A stretch of 23,394 nucleotides of DNA from Alphaproteobacteria bacterium. GTDB taxonomy: Bacteria; Pseudomonadota; Alphaproteobacteria; Micavibrionales; Micavibrionaceae. The DNA lies in assembly GCA_030432775.1 (NCBI GenBank), contig JAUILO010000015.1, positions 1 to 23,394 on the forward strand, written 5' to 3'. This document shows positions 7,649 through 15,741 of the stretch, in pieces; the stretch's first letter is position 1, and each line of letters begins with the position of its first letter. The notes beneath the pieces were generated by a model, which searched no databases, had not been told where the DNA came from, and worked only from the letters and a program-made list of their open reading frames with translations. The translations under genes and the position numbers were made by a program.

Positions 7649-9586
7649 TTATTCCGAACTCAGCGCAACAACCGGATCAAGATGCGCAGCCTTGCGCGCC
7701 GGTAAATAGCCAAATAACAAACCTGTCCCGACTGCACAGGCAAATGCCAATATTGCGGGCGCAGGGGTGAAGGCGATGTTGACGCCGAATATCAATAGGG
7801 CAAAGCCCATTGTAAATCCGAGCGCAACACCAATCATACCGCCAATGGTACAAACCACAGCAGCCTCAGTATTAAATTGCAGCATGATATCTTTGCGCCG
7901 CGCACCTGTGGCCATACGAATGCCAATTTCGCGCGTGCGCTCAACCACGCTAACCAGCATGATATTCATCACCCCTATGCCGCCAACCAGTAACGATATA
8001 GCCGCCACTGCGCCCAGCAGGATGGTCAGTGTATTTTGTGTTTCGGTGGCCATTTCCAGAAACGAAGCCGTATTCCGCGCACGGAAATCTTCTGCGCCGT
8101 GGCGGGCGATTAAAAGCTCTGTCACATCTTTTTCTGTTTGTTCTATCAAGTCTGTGTTCTCGACCTTGATCGTCATACTATTAAGGTAGTTTGACCCGAA
8201 TAACCGTACAAGTGCGGTGGTATAAGGAACCCATGCTGTGTTGTCCTGATCACTGCCCCACGGGGCAGCGCCTTTTGACTCCATAACGCCAATAATTTCA
8301 AATGGTATGTTGCCGACAAGAATATATTCGCCAATGGGGTCTTCGCCATAGGGGAAGAATGTCTCGACCGCAGTTGTGCCAAGTACGGTGACGGCAGCAT
8401 ATGAATTTACATCATCTTGCGTGAAAAACGTACCCTCTTTGATGTTCCAGTCACGGGCGAGCGGGAATGTTTCGCCAACGCCTTCAACAGCAATAGAATC
8501 GTCTATATTACCAAGGCGCAATGTTTTTTGTCCGCTACGTTCTGGAACGACGGTTATGATGTTTGAAATGTTTTCGGCAACTGCTTTGGCATCGCTGGGC
8601 ATAAGGGTTGCGTTATCACCGCTGGATCGGATACCCGGTGCCCCCGGACGTACATTCAGAATGTTGGTACCCAGTGCGCTAATCTGGTTCAGGACATTTT
8701 GTTTACTGCCCTCGCCAATTGCAAGCATGGTAATGACAGCGGCCACGCCAATGATAATGCCAAGCAAGGTGAGCGCAGTGCGGAATATATTCACCCGCAA
8801 AGACCGTAGTGCCATTTTGACAGATTCAATCGCCCCGATGGCAATGTTTTGTTTGCCGTCTTCATTATGGGTGTCCGCTGGTGTTTCATGTGGTTGCATA
8901 GCCGGCTGATCATCACGCGTGATTTTACCGTCTTCAAGACGAATTTGGCGCTGGGCATATGATGCGACTTCTTCTTCATGGGTGATGACAATAATGGTGC
9001 GGCCTTTTTTATGCAGATCTTGTAGCAAGGCCATCACATCTTCGCTGCTTTTACTATCCAGCGCGCCTGTTGGTTCATCGGCCAATATAACTGGCGGGTC
9101 ATTCATCAATGCCCGTGCAACGGCGACACGTTGTTGCTGGCCGCCTGAAAGCTGGCTGGGGCGGTGGTCATATCGATCAGCCAGACCAAGATCGGTCAAT
9201 AGCTGCCGTGCGCGCTCTTTTCGTTTATGACCCGGTATGCCCGCATATAACGCTGGAATTTCTACATTTTCTTCGGCATTTGCTGTGTTGAGAAGGTTGT
9301 AGCGCTGAAAGATGAAGCCAAATGTATCACGCCGCAATCCGGCCAGTTCATCCGGCGTTAATTTGGCTACATCCTTGCCGGATACCTCGTATACGCCGTC
9401 TGTTGACCTGTCCAGCATGCCGATCAGGTTCATCATGGTTGATTTCCCCGAACCTGATTGTCCCATAATGGCGACAAACTCGCCGGGGTGAATTTCCAGA
9501 CTCACATTATCAAGCGCTTTTACGGTCGCATCACCACTGCCGAAATAACGACTGATATTTTTCAGTTTTATAAGTGGCTGAGCCAT
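7649..9586 (-). CDS. macB: MacB-type ABC exporter (ATPase fused to permease)
   Basis: Using the ATG at 9584-9586, the protein is 645 residues, close to E. coli MacB (648). The N-terminal ABC domain shows Walker A GQSGSGKST (about 42-50), a Q-loop at about 94, signature LSGGQQQR (about 146-153), Walker B VILADEP (about 166-172) and switch His in ITHEEE (about 203). A MacB-type membrane domain follows: one helix near 275-300, a large periplasmic domain, then three helices in the last 130 residues (including the GGIGVMNIMLVSVVERTREI motif). The ATG has an AGGAC Shine-Dalgarno nine bases upstream; an in-frame GTG ten codons earlier has none. MacB is a mechanotransmitter that drives export of periplasmic substrates such as macrolides, lipopeptides or haem precursors; the substrate here is unknown. 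Confidence 0.92.
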   Translation of the reverse strand: MAQPLIKLKNISRYFGSGDATVKALDNVSLEIHPGEFVAIMGQSGSGKSTMMNLIGMLDRSTDGVYEVSGKDVAKLTPDELAGLRRDTFGFIFQRYNLLNTANAEENVEIPALYAGIPGHKRKERARQLLTDLGLADRYDHRPSQLSGGQQQRVAVARALMNDPPVILADEPTGALDSKSSEDVMALLQDLHKKGRTIIVITHEEEVASYAQRQIRLEDGKITRDDQPAMQPHETPADTHNEDGKQNIAIGAIESVKMALRSLRVNIFRTALTLLGIIIGVAAVITMLAIGEGSKQNVLNQISALGTNILNVRPGAPGIRSSGDNATLMPSDAKAVAENISNIITVVPERSGQKTLRLGNIDDSIAVEGVGETFPLARDWNIKEGTFFTQDDVNSYAAVTVLGTTAVETFFPYGEDPIGEYILVGNIPFEIIGVMESKGAAPWGSDQDNTAWVPYTTALVRLFGSNYLNSMTIKVENTDLIEQTEKDVTELLIARHGAEDFRARNTASFLEMATETQNTLTILLGAVAAISLLVGGIGVMNIMLVSVVERTREIGIRMATGARRKDIMLQFNTEAAVVCTIGGMIGVALGFTMGFALLIFGVNIAFTPAPAILAFACAVGTGLLFGYLPARKAAHLDPVVALSSE

Positions 9587-9651
9587 GTGTATTACGTCCT
9601 TATATTTGCGTATCACGTTCTTATATTCAATTTCTGTGCGTGTGTTTTACT

Positions 9652-10827
9652 CTACAGACGCATCATAGGGCCGCGTCTTTTCGTGCTTGCCCCATTTTCG
9701 CTATCCGGCGTGGCTTTCGCATTTTTAAGAACGCGGTCACCGACACTTAGCCCTTCTATCACAGCAGCTTGTGAGCGGTCTGATAGGCTTATAATCACTG
9801 TGCGTGCCTCTATGCCATTATTTGTAAGCAGCTGTATTTGATAGGCGCTACCTGCATCGGTATCCTGATCAGGCAGGCGTCGGCCAAGTGCGGAAGCCGG
9901 GATAACCGGTACATTTTCGGCCTTGGCCAGCACAAAGAACATTTGTGTGGTCATGCCCGGTAATAACGAGTGGTCTGCGTTTGTCACATCAACCAAAACA
10001 TTATAAAGCACGACATCATTAATTTCTTCGGGTGTTGGTAGAACTTGCCGCACATGACCTTTCCATTGCCTCTGACCTGATCCAAGTGTGGTGAAATACA
10101 TGGCTGTGCCTGTCTTTAATTTCATGACATCTGCTTCGGCCACTTCGGCCTTGGCGGTCATGATATCTAGATTGGCGACTTGCACAATTGTAGGCGTTGT
10201 CTGGTTTGCGTTGATCGTTTCGCCTTCTTCCACGGCCTGATCGACAACAGTGCCATCCATAGGCGCATAAATCTTGGTGTAATTCAGATTGGTTATATCT
10301 TCATCCAGTGATGATTGTGATTGTTCGATTTGTGCTTCCAAAGATAATAGATTGGCTTTTTCTATCTCCAGATTAATTTCAGCATCTTCCAGCGCTTCTT
10401 TGCTGACGGCTTTGTTTTTATATAGAGCCTGATTGCGTTCATATTTCCATTTTGCCTGTTTGATCAGGGCTTGTTGCTGGGCTTTTTGGGCGTCGAGCAT
10501 TTTTAATTGAGCGCGGGAAGATTTGACCTGTGCTTCATAGACATCGGCATCAATTTCTGCGATTAAATCGCCAGCCTTTACGAGATCACCAATTTCAACA
10601 TGCAGTTTGATGATTTCGCCTGATACCTGCGCACCAACATCCACGTAATCTTTGGGCTCTAGCGTACCTTGAGCGGTGACAATAGATTCTATGCTGCCCA
10701 GTGTAACGGCAATGGCTGCGCTATCTTGTTTTTGCTGTGCCTGTGATTTTGTGATGAATAGGGTTTTTCCGCCCCATATTAAGGATATGCTGAGTAGGAT
10801 TGTGATTAATATAATTAATTTTTTCAT
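9652..10827 (-). CDS. macA: MacA-type periplasmic adaptor (HlyD/RND-MFP family)
   Basis: The 391-residue protein has an N-terminal membrane anchor (about 3-20). A lipoyl-like half-motif follows (VGAQVSGEIIKLHVEIGDLV, near residues 65-84), then a long alpha-helical hairpin (about 95-180), the second lipoyl half (APMDGTVVDQ, near 188-197), a beta-barrel domain, and a membrane-proximal domain ending in a basic tail. MacA bridges MacB and the outer-membrane duct and stimulates the ATPase. It is the first gene of the operon, 65 bases before macB. I chose ATG at 10825-10827; a GTG two codons upstream (10831-10833) is the alternative, and neither has a strong Shine-Dalgarno. The closing RRGPMMRL basic tail is unusual. 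Confidence 0.9.
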   Translation of the reverse strand: MKKLIILITILLSISLIWGGKTLFITKSQAQQKQDSAAIAVTLGSIESIVTAQGTLEPKDYVDVGAQVSGEIIKLHVEIGDLVKAGDLIAEIDADVYEAQVKSSRAQLKMLDAQKAQQQALIKQAKWKYERNQALYKNKAVSKEALEDAEINLEIEKANLLSLEAQIEQSQSSLDEDITNLNYTKIYAPMDGTVVDQAVEEGETINANQTTPTIVQVANLDIMTAKAEVAEADVMKLKTGTAMYFTTLGSGQRQWKGHVRQVLPTPEEINDVVLYNVLVDVTNADHSLLPGMTTQMFFVLAKAENVPVIPASALGRRLPDQDTDAGSAYQIQLLTNNGIEARTVIISLSDRSQAAVIEGLSVGDRVLKNAKATPDSENGASTKRRGPMMRL

Positions 10828-10869
10828 TCTCACACCATGTTTATTTATAAGTTCACCTTAATGAGCGGC

Positions 10870-10898
10870 TCTATAGTAATACGCGGCAGCTAAGTAAA
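10870..10898 (-). promoter_or_regulatory. Candidate sigma-70-type promoter for macAB operon
   Basis: On the - strand, TTTACT (10898-10893) and TATAGA (10875-10870) are separated by 17 bases. They lie between the terminator of the upstream EF-hand gene and macA, about 40 bases before the macA start. Each hexamer matches consensus at four of six positions. Confidence 0.4.
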
Positions 10899-10910
10899 CC
10901 CGTCGAAATT

Positions 10911-10950
10911 TTATTATAAAAAACCCGTATAGCCGGAGAGCTATACGGGT
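10911..10950 (-). terminator. Rho-independent terminator of the EF-hand gene
   Basis: On the - strand an 11-bp perfect stem (ACCCGTATAGC / GCTATACGGGT, bases 10923-10950, 6-base loop) is followed by a T-run and an AT-rich stretch. It lies 26 bases after the stop of the EF-hand gene and separates that gene from the macAB operon. Confidence 0.9.
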
Positions 10951-10975
10951 CTCTATGGGTAAATTTTCAATACGG

Positions 10976-11818
10976 TTAGGCAGCGACAGACTCCCGCTCA
11001 CCCTGTAATGAGATCAGATAGTCTAGCGTTGCATGGCGCAAAGAATTAATTCCGGAGAATAGTTCTTCTTGGGTAAGTGCGCCGTCTTCATCCTGATCAA
11101 ATGAATTCACGATATTTTCTATAGCCTCGTTCAGTGATGATGTGTCGTCATCATCTTCACTCTCTGTAACTTGTGTAGCTGCAAGTAATTCATCGATTGA
11201 AACCTTGCCGTCCTGATTGGTATCAAGCGCGTCATAAATGGTAGAAGCACTTTCTTCGTCCTCATTACCACCGCCGCCTCCGCCACCACCAGATGGCGGG
11301 CCGCCTGCCGGTACTCCTGATGGTGGGGAGCCTTGGAGACCGTTTGCGGCTATGGCAGTTGTGAATTCTTCTTCGCTGATAACACCGTCTTCATCCTGAT
11401 CCAAAGACCCGAATATTTCTTCCAATATGTCTGTGTCTTCGACGGTGCCTGTGCTTTGTGCGCCAGTGACGAATTCATCAAGCGTTACATCACCGTTTTC
11501 ATCGTCGTCGATGTTTTGGAATATTTCTAATAGCTTTTGCGTCGTGTCGCCGGAAAGTAAAGACTGTGATGGCGGAGGGCGGTTTTGACTTAGACCGGAC
11601 GTAAACTCGTCTTCAGTTAAATAACCATCCCCATCGCTATCTAGTCCTGCGAATAATTTTTCCTGACTTTGCACGGAAACGTCTTCGGGCGCGCCGAGTT
11701 CAAACTCGGACAAACTCAACAAACCGTCATTATCTGTGTCGGTTTCCGCATGTTTGTTCTGTAGGGCTTGCAGTATAGTGGACTGAGCGCTAGAAGCGCT
11801 TCCTATGCCGGATACCAT
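10976..11818 (-). CDS. Six-EF-hand calcium-binding protein next to flagellar genes
   Basis: The 280-residue acidic protein carries six canonical EF-hand loops, starting at D27 (DTDNDGLLSLSE), D60 (DSDGDGYLTEDE), D104 (DDDENGDVTLDE), D140 (DQDEDGVISEEE), D199 (DTNQDGKVSIDE) and D241 (DQDEDGALTQEE). Each has Asp or Asn at positions 1, 3 and 5, Gly at 6 and Glu at 12, except that loop 3 has Glu/Asn around positions 4-5. A Pro/Gly-rich linker with eight consecutive Gly (about 162-184) separates four N-terminal from two C-terminal hands. There is no signal peptide; the start MVSGIGSASSAQSTILQAL looks helical, like flagellar axial-protein termini. AAGGA lies about seven bases before the ATG. It is expressed as a single-gene unit, but its location just after the hook operon on the same strand suggests a calcium-dependent or secreted role linked to motility; this is inference. 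Confidence 0.85.
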   Translation of the reverse strand: MVSGIGSASSAQSTILQALQNKHAETDTDNDGLLSLSEFELGAPEDVSVQSQEKLFAGLDSDGDGYLTEDEFTSGLSQNRPPPSQSLLSGDTTQKLLEIFQNIDDDENGDVTLDEFVTGAQSTGTVEDTDILEEIFGSLDQDEDGVISEEEFTTAIAANGLQGSPPSGVPAGGPPSGGGGGGGGNEDEESASTIYDALDTNQDGKVSIDELLAATQVTESEDDDDTSSLNEAIENIVNSFDQDEDGALTQEELFSGINSLRHATLDYLISLQGERESVAA

Positions 11819-11839
11819 AATAAGATTCCTTTCTTATCT

Positions 11840-11854
11840 CCGGTTTATAACCGG
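11840..11854. promoter_or_regulatory. Short palindrome in the EF-hand gene leader
   Basis: CCGGTT and AACCGG form a 6-bp inverted repeat with a 3-base centre. It lies just upstream of the Shine-Dalgarno of the EF-hand gene, and could be an operator or a small mRNA hairpin. Confidence 0.25.
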
Positions 11855-11978
11855 GTTGAGTTTGCCCTAATTCCCAATAATTTTTCTAACCTGTAATATT
11901 AGACGCGACGCTTTGAATTTCCCGTCGCAAAAAAATAAAATTTTTAGCACTTCGTATTTCAGGGGTGATATTCGGTGG

Positions 11979-12317
11979 TTAGTGTTTCGGAATAATGCCC
12001 GATAGCAACCCCATATTGATCAGGATTGATGATTTGAGAGATTTTTCCAAAGCCTTCAATTCTTCCAGATAAACCCCGTCATATCTATCAAGTTCTTCCG
12101 ATCTTTTTTTTAATTCGTGAACTTTGGCCGCAAATTCTTTATTGAGACGTTTTTTATCTGCGCTAATCTCGTAAAACTGTATATCGTTTTTAAGTGCGAT
12201 AGCGTTGTTTTCACGCTCATGAATATCAATAATGCCTTTGGTCTTTTCGATAAGACATATCAGTAGAGCTTCGATATTCTCATCTTCGATGGTTTGTGTA
12301 GCCTGATTCTTTGTCAT
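11979..12317 (-). CDS. FlgN-like small helical protein, putative hook-filament junction chaperone
   Basis: Starting at ATG 12315-12317, which has an AGGCG Shine-Dalgarno, the protein is 112 residues. An upstream in-frame start would overlap flgL and is not needed. It is almost entirely helical and charged, with an early segment LLICLIEKTKGIIDIHEREN and then AIALKNDIQFYEISADKKRL. This resembles the 'helix with ERENxAL then E-K-R' pattern of FlgN-type proteins, the export chaperones for FlgK and FlgL. The position 22 bases after flgL fits: FlgN-like genes are commonly adjacent to flgK/flgL. It is probably cytoplasmic and binds the C-terminal helices of the junction proteins. Similarity is weak, so an unrelated small flagellar protein cannot be excluded. 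Confidence 0.55.
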   Translation of the reverse strand: MTKNQATQTIEDENIEALLICLIEKTKGIIDIHERENNAIALKNDIQFYEISADKKRLNKEFAAKVHELKKRSEELDRYDGVYLEELKALEKSLKSSILINMGLLSGIIPKH

Positions 12318-12339
12318 GGTTTCGCGCCTTTTTATTATC

Positions 12340-13242
12340 CTAAATGTAATCGGACAGGTTGAGGTTGAGTAACTCGGCGGTGACAGAATACGAAGCCTCA
12401 AGCTGTGCTTCCAGCTCTTGTAGTTTCACAGTCACCTCGGCAAGGTCGACTTCCTTGAGGCCTGAAATCATGCTGTCGATCAGGTTGATTTCATCTAGAT
12501 TTTCATTGATCTGTTTATCAAGTGTTTGCGAGTTTTGAGATATTTCTGCTTTGAGGTTTATAAGGGAGTCCATACCGCTATTTACCAGATCAAGTGCTTC
12601 TTGCAATGTATCCGGGTCCCCCGGACTTGTACGAACCAGATCATAGGCTCGTAATATTTGCTCGATGCCGGCATTATCGGCTGTTACGCCGTATTCAACG
12701 GTTAATCCGTCATCAACCTTTACAGATTGTGTATAGCTGTTGCCTTGATAATATGAGGTGTTCTCGGTTGAAGGAATAATAGCACCGCCGAAATCAGGAT
12801 CATCAATGTCTACAGGCGGTGACTGTGTCGCAGAACCACCAAAAATATAGCGATCTGCGACTTTCGTATTCAGATCAGATGCAGTTTGCTCAAGCGAGGA
12901 CTGCGCAGCGGCAGATATGGATTGTTCGGAGGTGATACCGGATATAGCGGCGCTAAGATCAGATGCGAAAGACTGGGCTGTGTCGATAATACTGCCAATT
13001 GCGCTATAAAGGGATTCTGTGCGGTCCAGTGCCGTTTGGGCATTCTCTGTTTGTCCGACCAGTGTTTTATAATCACTTTCCAAGTTCAAAATCTGGCTCG
13101 TATCCTTGGCTATGCCTTGATAGCTTTCCGATTTATTGCCGGTTGTTGCCTGAATTTGTCCTTCGGCATACTTCTTTTGTATGCGCATATTGTTGTCAAT
13201 AAGCTGACTTGTATGCGTAAAACTTGCGATGCGGTCTGTCAT
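12340..13242 (-). CDS. flgL: Flagellar hook-filament junction protein FlgL
   Basis: The 300-residue protein has a flagellin-like N-terminal helical region (MTDRIASFTHTSQLIDNNMRI), the conserved DRYIFGGSAT segment (about residues 130-139) and a C-terminal helix ending LLNLNLSDYI, all diagnostic of FlgL (HAP3). It is slightly shorter than E. coli FlgL (317). It polymerises on top of FlgK and connects the hook to the filament. AGGAG lies about 12 bases before the ATG. It follows flgK by 67 bases on the same strand and precedes a FlgN-like gene, consistent with one hook operon. The protein is acidic and poor in Cys, as expected for an exported axial protein. Confidence 0.92.
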   Translation of the reverse strand: MTDRIASFTHTSQLIDNNMRIQKKYAEGQIQATTGNKSESYQGIAKDTSQILNLESDYKTLVGQTENAQTALDRTESLYSAIGSIIDTAQSFASDLSAAISGITSEQSISAAAQSSLEQTASDLNTKVADRYIFGGSATQSPPVDIDDPDFGGAIIPSTENTSYYQGNSYTQSVKVDDGLTVEYGVTADNAGIEQILRAYDLVRTSPGDPDTLQEALDLVNSGMDSLINLKAEISQNSQTLDKQINENLDEINLIDSMISGLKEVDLAEVTVKLQELEAQLEASYSVTAELLNLNLSDYI

Positions 13243-13309
13243 GTCCCTAAACTCTCCTTACTTTCTCATATTCCTCATTGTGCTATTTCCCCCGCTCTAT
13301 GTATGAAAC

Positions 13310-15061
13310 CTAGCGCACAGCAGCAATTAACTCGTCAAACATATCCTGTAGTGTGGAAATTAATGTGGCTGCGGCATCATATTTTGATTCAAGCTCGATG
13401 ATATAAGCCATCTCTTCGTCAATATTGACGCCTGTTAGATTTTGTAATGCTGTTTTGGTCTGATCCATTAGATATGCCGTAGCATCGGCAGCATCGGCAG
13501 CGTTACTGGCGCGACTTGCAACATCGGATATGATGTTTGCTGCATAACCGCTTAGTGTTTTATTCTGACTGTTGAAATTACCCGCTGCGTCAAAGTTTTG
13601 TGTGCTGGTAAATATATCCGATAGCGCGCTGGCTATTGTCCCATCACCGGAATAAACGGCGTTATCGCCGATTTGTGTGTTTATATCAAAGGTAAAACTT
13701 CCGGTGACAAGATTATGGGCGCTATTATCCAGCGCGTCACCGATTTGAATGCTGGCTGCACTCGTGCCGGTGAAGAAATCGTCATTTGTTTTGATGCCAA
13801 AATATGCGTTGAAGCTTTGCCCTGATGGTGAAAATGCAGAGGCATCATCGGTTATAATCACGCCTGCGCTGGTATCTGTTGATGTAAAGACAAGCTCGCC
13901 GCTTGGGCTAAGGGATGCTGTGAGTGTGCCCGCAAAGCTTGTGTTGATATCGGTGATTAATGCATCAATATCGGCATAACTGCTCAGATCGAAATCAAAA
14001 AATTCGATGATAGTGCCTGCATCATCGGCAAGACCCAGGCGGAGCGTGCCGCTGGCAGAAATAGCGTCCGTTCCGTTGATCCCCGTGGTCTCGCCTTTGG
14101 TGATTGCAGAGGCAGGAATGGCAGTTCCCTGATTATATACGGTGTTGATCGTATCAATCAGCACAGCTGCAAATTCATCAAGCTTTTGTTGTTCTTGTAC
14201 CAAGATTGTATCGCGCAGTTCGACAAGTCCGCCAATCGCGCCGCCTGAAATATCTTCTGTAATGTCTGATCCGTTTAATGTAATGCCGGAAAACCCGCCC
14301 GGATATTCAACTGAGCTGCTGACGCTGCTGGCAGCGGTATAGCTGAGTTCACTGGCACGTGAATCAAGCAGAACGCGGCCTGATGTATATATTTTAAGCT
14401 GGTTGTTGCCATCAATGAAGTAATCAATATCAATTTGTTCGGCCAGTGTTTCAAGCATGGTGAAACGTTCATCTTCAAGGTCTGCTGTACTGCGGCCGGA
14501 TGATTGCGCGGCGGCTATTTGTGCGTTGAGGCTTTCAAGTTGCTGCAATGTCTGATTGGCTGTTGCAACGGCGTCTTCGATTTGCTGGTCGGCCTGACTT
14601 CGTGCATCTTGCACTGTATTGGATAGATCATGCAGCTCTTGCACGATTTTCTCGGCATCGGAAACAACTTGTGTTTTCAGGCTGGCTTGCTCGGGCGTAA
14701 CGGCAAGCTGTTCTAATGATACCGATAGATCGTCAACTGCAGCGCTGAGTGTGTTGTCACCGCCAACACTGCCGAGGCGGTCAACATATTCGGACAAATA
14801 TTCTGCTGTCACGCTATCTTTTGCCGCGGCACTTGTATCTTCGATAACTGTTTTCTGCAAATAGGGGTCAACAATAGCGCTTTGAACACTGCCTCCTGTT
14901 GGAACTGTACCGCTTGAAGTTGTTGTATATTCGGTTTCATAACTTTTTCGGGTATAGCCGGTTTTATCGGCGTTGCTCACATTGGAGGATGTCACATTCA
15001 GCTTTGCCTCTGTGTTTTGAAGACCTGCAAAAGATGTGTTCAACGCTCCTGTTAGTGACAT
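13310..15061 (-). CDS. flgK: Flagellar hook-filament junction protein FlgK
   Basis: The 583-residue protein starts with the axial-protein motif (ALNTSFAGLQNTEAKLNVTS, then SSNVSNADKTGYTRK) and ends with the matching C-terminal D0 helix (LISTLQDMFDELIAAVR). The D1 coiled-coil region (about 90-210) contains LNAQIAAAQSSGRSTADLEDER, a typical FlgK segment. A flagellin hook-IN-type motif is seen near 360-395 (DIDALITDINTSFAGTLTAS, then SGELVFTS). FlgK is HAP1, the first junction layer on the hook. Its ATG overlaps the end of the upstream small gene by ten bases, which implies translational coupling. It is somewhat longer than E. coli FlgK (547). Confidence 0.93.
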   Translation of the reverse strand: MSLTGALNTSFAGLQNTEAKLNVTSSNVSNADKTGYTRKSYETEYTTTSSGTVPTGGSVQSAIVDPYLQKTVIEDTSAAAKDSVTAEYLSEYVDRLGSVGGDNTLSAAVDDLSVSLEQLAVTPEQASLKTQVVSDAEKIVQELHDLSNTVQDARSQADQQIEDAVATANQTLQQLESLNAQIAAAQSSGRSTADLEDERFTMLETLAEQIDIDYFIDGNNQLKIYTSGRVLLDSRASELSYTAASSVSSSVEYPGGFSGITLNGSDITEDISGGAIGGLVELRDTILVQEQQKLDEFAAVLIDTINTVYNQGTAIPASAITKGETTGINGTDAISASGTLRLGLADDAGTIIEFFDFDLSSYADIDALITDINTSFAGTLTASLSPSGELVFTSTDTSAGVIITDDASAFSPSGQSFNAYFGIKTNDDFFTGTSAASIQIGDALDNSAHNLVTGSFTFDINTQIGDNAVYSGDGTIASALSDIFTSTQNFDAAGNFNSQNKTLSGYAANIISDVASRASNAADAADATAYLMDQTKTALQNLTGVNIDEEMAYIIELESKYDAAATLISTLQDMFDELIAAVR

Positions 15062-15435
15062 AGCTCACCTGCTTCTTGTCCGGTTATACGTTGATGGATT
15101 TGTGTCATGGCGTGCAGTTGCAGGCTCGTGTTGACACGAAGCTTTCTCTGTACTTCTTGAATAGCTGTGATGAAGTAAGCTTGAAGACTAAAATTTGTCG
15201 GCGCGACTTCTTTGATTTTTGCAAAAATATCATGCGCTCTGCTTTCAAAATCTTCGAGTAACTCTACTTTCCTGATCGAGATGGCTGTGCTTTCTTCGAT
15301 AGCGCCCGACATATAGCTGTCATTTTCACTGTCTGTTGTTTCGCATAGTTTTCTGCACAGCATTTCAAAGGACAGCATATCTTCTGAAAGCTCTGGTGTG
15401 ACATTGCCAAGTGCCATTAATTCGTTCAGTGTCAT
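15052..15435 (-). CDS. Small helical flagellar-operon protein, possible export chaperone
   Basis: The start is taken at ATG 15433-15435 because AGGAGA lies just upstream; longer in-frame extensions would run into the preceding gene. The 127-residue product is largely helical, with a C-terminal amphipathic segment (AIQEVQRKLRVNTSLQLHAM) reminiscent of FlgN/FliT-type chaperones, but I do not recognise a specific family. It lies between flgE and flgK, overlaps the preceding small gene by four bases (ATGA) and flgK by ten bases, and so is certainly co-translated with them. Chaperoning FlgK is the natural guess from position; this is inference. Confidence 0.6.
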   Translation of the reverse strand: MTLNELMALGNVTPELSEDMLSFEMLCRKLCETTDSENDSYMSGAIEESTAISIRKVELLEDFESRAHDIFAKIKEVAPTNFSLQAYFITAIQEVQRKLRVNTSLQLHAMTQIHQRITGQEAGELCH

Positions 15436-15728
15436 CTTCTTTCTCCTTTTGTCGTCTTGAGATAGGCAAGACAAGCTTCTGTATTTTTAGAAATGCGTTC
15501 CAGATGGTTTAGCTTTTCGTGAATTTCGCTGCTGAGAGTTATGAAATGAGAGTCCAGCTCTTTTAGAATTTCATTCAGTAAATTTCTGGTGCGCAGCTTT
15601 TCATCTGGTTCAAGGGAGGTTAATTCCATTTGCAAAATCTGTATGTTCTGACAAAGCTCAGGGTGCGCCAGAATGCCTTTAACGCCCTGTTCTTTGTAGA
15701 TATCAATTAAATGGATGATCTCTCCCAT
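15432..15728 (-). CDS. Small helical flagellar-operon protein, 98 aa
   Basis: The protein is 98 residues and predicted helical throughout (EKLRTRNLLNEILKELDSHF, then EIHEKLNHLERISKNTEA). It ends in a basic tail (KTTKGERR). There is no signal peptide, so it is likely cytoplasmic. Its start lies 13 bases after the flgE stop, with AGGAG overlapping that stop codon, and its own stop overlaps the next start. The position between flgE and flgK, together with its size, suggests a FliT/FlgN-like regulatory or chaperone protein, but I do not recognise the family and no conserved motif decides the matter. Confidence 0.6.
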   Translation of the reverse strand: MGEIIHLIDIYKEQGVKGILAHPELCQNIQILQMELTSLEPDEKLRTRNLLNEILKELDSHFITLSSEIHEKLNHLERISKNTEACLAYLKTTKGERR

Positions 15729-15741
15729 GTTCGGCTAACTC

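Noticed and set aside
7767..8909. Long + strand open frames opposite macB
   Set aside because: These are antisense to clear MacB coding sequence with intact motifs; their products look like random Ser/Ile/Pro-rich translations.
11900..11945. GCGACG/CGTCGC hairpin with A-run as terminator of the hook operon
   Set aside because: The T-run would precede rather than follow the stem for the - strand transcript, so the polarity is wrong for a terminator.
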